NCBI GenBank assembly: GCA_031280705.1
Contig: JAITGJ010000255.1
Location: 1 to 11,235 of the forward strand
Length of the DNA stretch: 11,235 bases
Reading direction: 5' to 3'
From: Spirochaetaceae bacterium
Lineage (GTDB): Bacteria; Spirochaetota; Spirochaetia; Treponematales; Breznakiellaceae
Shown: positions 1-5,511 of the stretch, one piece after another
How the letters are laid out: each line of letters opens with the position of its first letter
How positions within the stretch are numbered: position 1 is the first letter of the stretch
The notes under the pieces: generated by a model
What the model saw: only the letters and a program-made list of their open reading frames with translations
What the model was told of the DNA's origin: nothing
Databases searched by the model: none
Translations under genes and position numbers: made by a program

Positions 1-12
1 GGCAAAACCCAA

Positions 13-37
13 GCCCAAGCCGCTGCGCGGCTTGGGC
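13..37 (-). terminator. GC-rich hairpin downstream of flgL
   Basis: An 11-bp perfect stem with a 3-nt loop (arms 13-23 and 27-37) starts 35 bases past the flgL stop. Read on the minus strand it is followed by TTGGGTTTTGCC, which is only a weak T tract, so intrinsic termination is possible but not certain. It may instead be one of the spacer palindromes seen elsewhere in this window. Positions 38-71 hold no recognisable gene. In treponemes fliW and csrA often follow flgL and would lie beyond the left edge; that is inference. Confidence 0.4.
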
Positions 38-71
38 ACGCATCCATGTGGATTTAACCGGGGGGTCGCGT

Positions 72-1334
72 TTACCGCAGGAAATCCAGCAGCGTGGGCG
101 GCAGGACCTTTGCCGATGTCTGGAGAGTTGCGCGGCGGGCAAAATCAATCATGCCCAGATCCATGTAGGCGGTTTCCGGATTAATGGACGCTTCCCGGTT
201 AAATTCCGCCTGGACATGGTAGGTTTCCATGTTGAGTTTTTGCCAGGCGCTTTCCGCCCGCTCCGCGCGGCTTCCGTTCAGGGCCATGCGGCTGCGAACA
301 TTTCCCATCGCCAGATCGATGCCCCCCAGGCCCTGGCTTCCGGCAAAATCCTGATCGCCCCGGAACAGGGCGTCCCGGACGCGGATAACCATGTCGAAAA
401 GGGAGCCGCCCGAAACCCGCGCCGCCGGATGCCAGTTGGGAGCCGCGGGATCGCTGTTCATGGCGATAACGCCGAGGTCTTGCAGGGTGCGGGAACCGGC
501 CGCGTCCTCCATGCGGATCAGATGCGGATTGGTCCCTTCGATATTGAGTCCCCGCGTATCGGGATCGACGTAGGCTTTTACCGGCGCGGCGGAATCGTTT
601 ATTATTGCCACGATGGCGTGCAGCGTGTCGCCCGCGCTTACGGGGATTTCGATGCCGTCAATAAAAAAACTGCCGGCGTTTGCCGCGCGGTAATTGGCGC
701 CGTCCACACCGGAAAATATCTGCATTTTTTCCGCCCAGAACGCTTCGCCGCCGCCGATATCAAGATCCCCGTAGGTCCGTTCGCTGATTTCCGTACGCCG
801 GGAAGAACCCGCCCCCCGGTATTCCACCCGGACCACCATCGGCGTCATTTCCGGGGAACCGTCGCTGCCCGCCACCGTACCTTCCACAATGCGGAACGGT
901 TCGGTAAATGTTTTATCGCCGGAAAAAAGAAACCCGCCGTCCGCTCCCGGCGCGTTGGCCAGAGAGACCAGTTCCTTGAGGAGTTCATTCATTTCCGTGG
1001 CGATGTATTGCTGGTCTTCGGCGGTGTAGGTTCCGGTGGCCCCCGCTACGGTAAGCTCGCGTATCCGCTGCATGATGTCGTTGGTCCGCGCAAGGTAGCC
1101 ATCAACCTCGTTATGATGATCCCGCGCATAGAGGGCGTTTTTTTCAAACCGCTCAAGCCGGGCAAGGTAGGAATCGTACCGTACCGCGTGGGACGCCGCC
1201 AGGGGATCGTCACGGGGGACAAGAATTCTGCTCCCCCCGGCAATGCGGTTTTGCGCTTCGTTAAGGCGTTCTTCCTGCCGCCGCAGAAAATACTGCATGT
1301 CATTGTTCGACATATCTGTAGAAACCCGTCTCAT
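72..1334 (-). CDS. flgL: Flagellar hook-associated protein 3 (hook-filament junction)
   Basis: FlgL polymerises with FlgK at the junction between hook and filament; in spirochaetes it acts in the periplasm. The 420-residue product has the paired terminal regions typical of flagellin-like axial proteins. The N-terminus (about 1-140) starts MRRVSTDMSNNDMQYFLRRQ, with the NRIAGGSRILVPRDDPLAAS stretch. The C-terminus (about 345-420) is helical and ends TLLDFLR. The middle (about 140-340) is a Gly/Ala-rich insertion, making the protein longer than the roughly 320 residues of enteric FlgL. The ATG at 1334 has a strong Shine-Dalgarno (GGAGGAG on the minus strand, 1342-1348). It is the last flagellar gene in the window and follows flgK by about 100 bases, so co-transcription is likely. 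The long open frame antisense to it is a composition shadow. Confidence 0.93.
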   Translation of the reverse strand: MRRVSTDMSNNDMQYFLRRQEERLNEAQNRIAGGSRILVPRDDPLAASHAVRYDSYLARLERFEKNALYARDHHNEVDGYLARTNDIMQRIRELTVAGATGTYTAEDQQYIATEMNELLKELVSLANAPGADGGFLFSGDKTFTEPFRIVEGTVAGSDGSPEMTPMVVRVEYRGAGSSRRTEISERTYGDLDIGGGEAFWAEKMQIFSGVDGANYRAANAGSFFIDGIEIPVSAGDTLHAIVAIINDSAAPVKAYVDPDTRGLNIEGTNPHLIRMEDAAGSRTLQDLGVIAMNSDPAAPNWHPAARVSGGSLFDMVIRVRDALFRGDQDFAGSQGLGGIDLAMGNVRSRMALNGSRAERAESAWQKLNMETYHVQAEFNREASINPETAYMDLGMIDFARRATLQTSAKVLPPTLLDFLR

Positions 1335-1386
1335 TTTTTCACTCCTCCGTACCGGCAGTTCCGGCAGGCATTTTTTTTAAGCGGAA

Positions 1387-1429
1387 GTTGTTCTGAAACT
1401 GCGCCAACCTGGCGAAGTTTCAGAACAAC
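1387..1429. repeat. Long perfect palindrome between flgK and flgL
   Basis: Arms 1387-1400 and 1416-1429 form a perfect 14-bp stem (GTTGTTCTGAAACT and its complement). A G/A mismatch is followed by a further 4-bp inner stem (1402-1405 with 1411-1414) around the loop AACCT. It starts four bases past the flgK stop in the operon direction. No T run follows on the minus strand (TTCCGCTTAAAAAAAA), so it is not a classic terminator. It could be an mRNA processing or stability element, or a dispersed intergenic palindrome. Confidence 0.8.
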
Positions 1430-1433
1430 GCTA

Positions 1434-3323
1434 TTATACGCCCATCCGGTTAATCAGCGTATCCAGCATGGAATTAACCGTGGTGATAAAACGCGCCGCG
1501 GCGTTGTAGCCGTGCTGGTACTTGATCATGTTTGCCAGTTCTTCATCAACATTGACGCCGGAAATTGATTCCCGCATATCTTTTAACTGTTTCATGATCA
1601 GATTTTGTGTCGCCAGGGCCTCGCGGCTCTGTTCACCGAGCAGGCCCACCCGCCCGGCCGATTCGGCGAAGTAATCGTCAAGGCTGCCGGTCCGCCCAAC
1701 CATCACCCGCGTGTTGCGGATGCTGGCGATGGCTTCCGCCGCGCCGCCGTTGCCGGGATTCGCCGCCCGGCCGTTTTCGCCAAAGCCCGCGGCCACGGTG
1801 GTGGGGTCCTTCAGCAGGACCGGATTTATTTCGATCCAGCCTGAGGGATGCGCGGTGGGGGCGGCGGCCCAGATTTCCGCGCCGCCTGAAAAAGCGGCCA
1901 CCGCGCCCGGCCCGGCCCAATCGTAGGCCCCTTCCGGTCCCGGCGCATTCAAAACACCCGCGTAACCGGCAAGAAAGCGCCCTGAGTCTTCGATGTGGCG
2001 CATCACAAAATCGGGATTGCCGCCGGCCGTAATGCTGCCTTCCGCGGGCGTTGCCTTGAACTGAATATGTCCGTCCCGGTTAAGGCGCGCCACAACTTCC
2101 GCACCGGAATTGTTGATCCTGAGTACAATATCGTTCACCGTGTCGGTGGGGTAATAGGGAACTTCCACGGCGCCGTTCGCCCCGGACAGGGTTATGACCC
2201 CTTCCAGTCCCGGCTGGGCGTTTGGTTCAAGAACCGTGGTCCCGTTTACGCGGAAAATATAGCTTGAATCAAACGCGCCGTCACCGTCCCGGTCGTAATT
2301 TCCCTCCACATTGGGGACAAAGGGATATTCGGAAAAGAAATTGAGTCCCGTACTGCCGTTAAGTCCATATCCTTCCCGGTGTACTTCGTTCACCAGGTCC
2401 ACAAAATTCATCGTGATATTGTCGAGGCCCTGAATCTCGTCCTGAATTGTGTGATCCCGGAGAAACAGGAGCGCGGAGAGGCTGCCGCTCTGAAAGGCCG
2501 CTTCCTCTCCCGTGTCGTGCCAGACGATTTTTGAAAATCCCGTGTTCTCCGTTCCCGTTTCAAGATCGAACTGCCGGCCGATTTGTCCCTGTACCAGAAT
2601 GAAGCCGGATGTGTGAACCATGAATTCATCCGGGTCCCGGCTGTCCACCGTGATGTCGATGATGTGGGAAAGTTCGTCAACCTTGAGATCCCGCCGGTCC
2701 AGCAGGTCGTTGGGGTTGTCCCCCTGGCCGCGTATCCGCTGAATGTCCCGGTTAAGGGCGGCAATTTCCCGGGAAAGTTCATTTACCCGTTCGGTCTGTA
2801 TCTGAATATCGCCTTCCACCATATTTTGAATGCCCCGCAGGGCGTGGAACCGCTCATGGATCCCGTCCACCAGTGTTTTTCCGCGCTCAAGGACCGCGGT
2901 CCGGGGGGCAATCTCCGCGGGCTGCCGCGCAAGCTCCTGCCAGGCGTCCCAAAAAGCGTCGAGCTTCCCGCGAATCGAATTATCCCCCACTTCAAGGTAG
3001 GCTTCTTCTATCATGCGAATATAGGGATCGCGCGCGCCCCAATACCCTTCGCCGCCCGCCTGCGCGATGATCCTGCGGTCCAGCAGTTGATCGCGGACCC
3101 GCTCAATGGAGGCGATAACGGTTCCCTGCCCGATTTGGCCGGGGGTCTCTTCCCGGTTGAGGCCGGGCATATAAATGGGCTCAAACGCGGAAAGTTCCAC
3201 CCGCTGGCGGGAATAACCCGGCGTTGACGCGTTGGACAGGTTGTGGCCGGTGGTGTTTATCGCCTGTTGATGGGCCATTACCCCGCGTTTTCCGATCTCA
3301 ATGCCCTGAAATGTCGATGTCAT
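1434..3323 (-). CDS. flgK: Flagellar hook-associated protein 1
   Basis: FlgK is the first hook-filament junction protein, placed between the hook (FlgE) and FlgL. The 629-residue product begins with the conserved rod/hook-type N-terminus: FQGIEIGKRGVMAHQQAINT, then the GHNLSNASTPGYSRQRVEL block (residues about 27-45). It ends with the matching C-terminal helix (NVDEELANMIKYQHGYNAAA, then RFITTVNSMLDTLINRMGV), which pairs with the N-terminal helix in the axial structure. The central part (about 200-560) is variable and Gly/Ala-rich. Length fits spirochaete FlgK. The start ATG at 3323 has a modest ribosome site (GGGGA on the minus strand, about 7 bases upstream). It sits between the flgN-like gene and flgL, the usual secretion-substrate/chaperone cluster. 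Confidence 0.95.
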   Translation of the reverse strand: MTSTFQGIEIGKRGVMAHQQAINTTGHNLSNASTPGYSRQRVELSAFEPIYMPGLNREETPGQIGQGTVIASIERVRDQLLDRRIIAQAGGEGYWGARDPYIRMIEEAYLEVGDNSIRGKLDAFWDAWQELARQPAEIAPRTAVLERGKTLVDGIHERFHALRGIQNMVEGDIQIQTERVNELSREIAALNRDIQRIRGQGDNPNDLLDRRDLKVDELSHIIDITVDSRDPDEFMVHTSGFILVQGQIGRQFDLETGTENTGFSKIVWHDTGEEAAFQSGSLSALLFLRDHTIQDEIQGLDNITMNFVDLVNEVHREGYGLNGSTGLNFFSEYPFVPNVEGNYDRDGDGAFDSSYIFRVNGTTVLEPNAQPGLEGVITLSGANGAVEVPYYPTDTVNDIVLRINNSGAEVVARLNRDGHIQFKATPAEGSITAGGNPDFVMRHIEDSGRFLAGYAGVLNAPGPEGAYDWAGPGAVAAFSGGAEIWAAAPTAHPSGWIEINPVLLKDPTTVAAGFGENGRAANPGNGGAAEAIASIRNTRVMVGRTGSLDDYFAESAGRVGLLGEQSREALATQNLIMKQLKDMRESISGVNVDEELANMIKYQHGYNAAARFITTVNSMLDTLINRMGV

Positions 3324-3340
3324 GTTTGTTCCCCAGGGAA

Positions 3341-3373
3341 GCGCCGGACACTACGGTCCGTAGTATCCGGCGC
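3341..3373 (-). promoter_or_regulatory. Hairpin directly upstream of the flgK ribosome site
   Basis: Arms 3341-3356 and 3358-3373 are complementary at all but one position (GCGCCGGACACTACGG against CCGTAGTATCCGGCGC). The imperfect pair is a C/A mismatch on the plus strand but a U-G wobble in the minus-strand transcript, so the fold favours the flagellar mRNA. The apex read on the minus strand is CTAC-GGACC-GTAG, with GGA exposed at the top. It begins only 17 bases upstream of the flgK ATG, so it could affect translation of flgK. Confidence 0.65.
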
Positions 3374-3381
3374 GTTAATAG

Positions 3382-3445
3382 GGTAATCGCACGGCGAAGC
3401 GGGCAATTACCGTGGGCCGTGCCGGTCAGCGTTACGCTCACCGGC
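3382..3445 (-). repeat. Two further hairpins in the flgN-flgK gap
   Basis: Hairpin A has arms 3382-3390 and 3403-3411 (GGTAATCGC against GCAATTACC), with one C/A mismatch that becomes a U-G wobble in the minus-strand RNA. Hairpin B has arms 3421-3431 and 3435-3445 (GCCGGTCAGCG against CGCTCACCGGC), with one symmetrical mismatch and a TTA loop; it ends 6 bases from the flgN-like stop codon. Together with the hairpin at 3341-3373 they fill nearly the whole 128-base gap. There is no T tract suggesting termination. Confidence 0.65.
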
Positions 3446-3451
3446 GGCGCC

Positions 3452-3985
3452 TTAAAAATGCCGGTTCAGTACCATGCTCCGCATGTCGGCGGCCTGCGTG
3501 GTGCCCTGCCGCGTATAAAGTTTTCCCTTTCGGTCAGGGAAGGCGGCGTCCAGAAAATCACTTACCAATAAACGTATGCCGGAAAGATAATGCAGCAGGC
3601 TTTCATTCGCGGCGCGAATGGCAAGCGCGCGGTATTTAAGCTCCCGGTAGCGTTCGGCGAGCAGGTCCCGCTCGTCCGCGGGAAGCCGCGCGATCAGGGC
3701 GTAAAATCCCGCCTCAAACCCGCCGCTTTCCGGGGATGGCGGAGGCATTGCCGCGCCGGAGAGCCGGTAAAATCCCGCCTCCCGCTCCCGGTCGAGTTCC
3801 TCGAATTCCGCCCCGAGACGCCGCATTGATTCCTGGAGCATCTCAAAGTCCGCCCATGCCCGGCGGCGCACGGCTTCCCGCACCAGTTTCTGGGATTCTT
3901 CAATCCGCTCGATAAGGGCGAGTTCCCGTTCCAGAACGGCGCAAAAATCGCGGCATTCCCGGCGTACTGTATCATCCGCCTGCAT
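3452..3985 (-). CDS. flgN: FlgN-like flagellar export chaperone
   Basis: FlgN proteins are small helical cytoplasmic chaperones that hold FlgK and FlgL before flagellar type III export. The 177-residue product is almost wholly predicted helix with heptad-like Leu/Glu/Arg spacing (CRDFCAVLERELALIERIEE early; LLAERYRELKYRALAIRAAN near 110-130). It ends in a flexible tail (QGTTQAADMRSMVLNRHF) like that of FlgN proteins. It is longer than enteric FlgN (about 140 residues), and sequence identity across the family is generally low, so the call leans on position immediately before flgK-flgL. The ATG at 3985 has a good Shine-Dalgarno (AAGGAG, minus strand, 3992-3997). It is the first gene of the cluster and is divergent from the MFS gene. 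Confidence 0.78.
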   Translation of the reverse strand: MQADDTVRRECRDFCAVLERELALIERIEESQKLVREAVRRRAWADFEMLQESMRRLGAEFEELDREREAGFYRLSGAAMPPPSPESGGFEAGFYALIARLPADERDLLAERYRELKYRALAIRAANESLLHYLSGIRLLVSDFLDAAFPDRKGKLYTRQGTTQAADMRSMVLNRHF

Positions 3986-4003
3986 ATTACACTCCTTTTC
4001 CCA

Positions 4004-4011
4004 TTATCGGC
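4004..4011 (-). promoter_or_regulatory. Perfect sigma28-type -10 element upstream of flgN
   Basis: The minus strand reads GCCGATAA here, identical to the classical FliA/sigma28 -10 consensus. A convincing TAAA -35 at the expected 15-base spacing is missing; the nearest TAAA is about 24 bases upstream. The expected start of transcription would fall almost on the Shine-Dalgarno, giving a very short leader. It is the only flagellar promoter-like element seen before the first gene of the cluster. Confidence 0.35.
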
Positions 4012-4079
4012 AGGAAAAACGGCGGAGTAGAGTTGTTTAATGCCGCCGGGCGTCAGGCGTGATACAACCGGCGGTTATC

Positions 4080-4108
4080 TTCACCATTTCCCGACTTTAT
4101 GGTAAAAT
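4080..4108 (+). promoter_or_regulatory. Candidate sigma70 promoter for the transporter pair
   Basis: TTCACC (4080-4085, 4 of 6 to TTGACA) is followed by a 17-base spacer and TAAAAT (4103-4108, 5 of 6 to TATAAT). Transcription would start near 4115, giving a leader of about 30 bases to the ATG at 4146. The promoter lies downstream of an alternative in-frame ATG at 4059, which supports the later start. No terminator-like structure is seen between the MFS gene and the next gene, so both are probably served by it. Confidence 0.5.
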
Positions 4109-4145
4109 ACAACGAATAGATTGTGCCGCGCGCAGGGAGCTTTTG

Positions 4146-5507
4146 ATGGGGAAAAACGGGAGGGGATTTGGCGCCTATATGGGTGTTACGTTCCTCATTG
4201 GGTTTGGTTTTTTTACGATGGGTCTTATGGACCCGTTGTACGATACATACGTTCCCCTGTTCCTGCGGCGTTATATCGCTTCCAACGCTCTGGTGGGCGG
4301 GATCATGACGCTGGACAATGTGCTGCAGTTGCTTTTGATTCCGGTGATCGCGATCTGGTCCGACCGGACGCGGACGCGCATTGGCCGCCGTATGCCGTTC
4401 ATTGTGGTGATGCTTCCCGTTTCCGCGGTACTTTTTCACTTCATTCCGGTTTCCGCGGCGGCTTCGTTCTGGGCGCTGGTCGGCCTCCTGTTTGTATTCA
4501 ATATTTTCAAAACCTCCGTGCGGGGGCCGGTTGTCGCGCTTATGCCCGATACGGTACCTGGGGAATTCCGTTCCGAAGCAAACGGCGTTATCAACACGAT
4601 GGGAGGGCTTGGCCTCATCGTCGGGACGCTTGTGTTGACCCGCCTCATGACTAAAAATGAAGGACTTCCCTTTACTGTGGCGGGGCTTTTTATCCTGCTG
4701 GCCGTGATTATTCTGCTCCTCTTTGTACGGGAGCGGATCGCGCGCGACCCTTCCGGGACGCTTGAAGAAAGCGCGCTTGCGGGAAAGAGCGCTGCGGAAG
4801 AACGGCTGCCGCTCTTAAAAGCGCTCAAGATGGCCTATTCGGCAAAGGAAAACGGGGGGGATTTTTCGGCGTCCCGCATTTTGATCAGCCTGTTCCTTTG
4901 GTTTACCGCTTACGAGGGGGTAAAGCCGTTTTTGGGGCTGTATATGGTCGAAGTAATGGGTGTTGCGGACTCCAACGCGGCGCTGGCCCAGGGCGTCGCG
5001 GGGATTTCCAGCGTGATGGCGGCGATTCCCGTGGGGTATCTTGCGCACAAAGTGGGCCGCCGTACCTGCATACGGTTCTGCCTGTGCGTGCTTGCCATAA
5101 TTCTGGTACTGATTCCCGCTTCCGGCGCGTTTGCCATTGTGGGCGGCCTTTCTGCGCGCGGGCGCTTCATTCTGTTTCTCGCGCTTATGTTTTGTTACGG
5201 GGCGTTCTGGATGGGCGTGGTGGTAAATTCGTTCCCGATGCTCTGGCAGATGGCGAATTTTGGTACGGTGGGTGTATATACCGGACTGTATTACACCTTT
5301 AGTCAAAGCGCCGCAATTTTGGCGCCGCCCATTACCGGCGCGGTGATTGACCTCTGGGACTATCCGGGAATTTTTATTCTGGGCGGGATCTGTATGCTTG
5401 CCGCCTGGTTTGTCATGGGATCGGTCCATTCCGGTGAAGTGAATTCCGCCCCGGCGGACGCCAGACCGGAAGAAACGGAAGACGGTTCGGCATGGGAGCA
5501 GTCGTAA
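4146..5507 (+). CDS. MFS transporter, GPH/SLC45-like sugar-proton symporter family
   Basis: A 12-segment inner-membrane carrier of 453 residues. The diagnostic cytoplasmic loop 2-3 motif is SDRTRTRIGRRMPF (72-85), as in the GPH and SLC45/sucrose-symporter branch. A second family block, MPDTVPGEFRSEANG (133-147), lies after TM4. The loop 8-9 counterpart of motif A is HKVGRRTC (301-308). A charged central loop (about 195-240) divides two six-helix halves, and the acidic, helix-free tail after 430 is cytoplasmic. The substrate is not visible from sequence; a glycoside or sugar with H+ or Na+ is typical of relatives. The ATG at 4146 is preferred because AGGGAG lies 6 bases upstream (4134-4139); the alternative ATG at 4059 adds 29 polar residues and precedes the promoter. 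The stop is 4 bases from the next start, indicating an operon. Confidence 0.85.
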   Translation: MGKNGRGFGAYMGVTFLIGFGFFTMGLMDPLYDTYVPLFLRRYIASNALVGGIMTLDNVLQLLLIPVIAIWSDRTRTRIGRRMPFIVVMLPVSAVLFHFIPVSAAASFWALVGLLFVFNIFKTSVRGPVVALMPDTVPGEFRSEANGVINTMGGLGLIVGTLVLTRLMTKNEGLPFTVAGLFILLAVIILLLFVRERIARDPSGTLEESALAGKSAAEERLPLLKALKMAYSAKENGGDFSASRILISLFLWFTAYEGVKPFLGLYMVEVMGVADSNAALAQGVAGISSVMAAIPVGYLAHKVGRRTCIRFCLCVLAIILVLIPASGAFAIVGGLSARGRFILFLALMFCYGAFWMGVVVNSFPMLWQMANFGTVGVYTGLYYTFSQSAAILAPPITGAVIDLWDYPGIFILGGICMLAAWFVMGSVHSGEVNSAPADARPEETEDGSAWEQS

Positions 5508-5511
5508 CAGC

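Noticed and set aside
1..50. Possible start of a downstream minus-strand gene at the ATG near 48
   Set aside because: The frame reads into the hairpin with Ala/Trp-rich residues, resembles no fliW start, and has no clear ribosome site.
48..1568. 506-codon plus-strand open frame
   Set aside because: It lies antisense to flgL and the end of flgK, which have unmistakable family motifs. Its product is Arg/Gly/His-rich without domains, a result of high GC and codon bias.
4059..4145. Upstream in-frame ATG for the MFS gene
   Set aside because: It adds a polar, non-family extension, lies upstream of the likely promoter, and has no ribosome site as good as that of the ATG at 4146.
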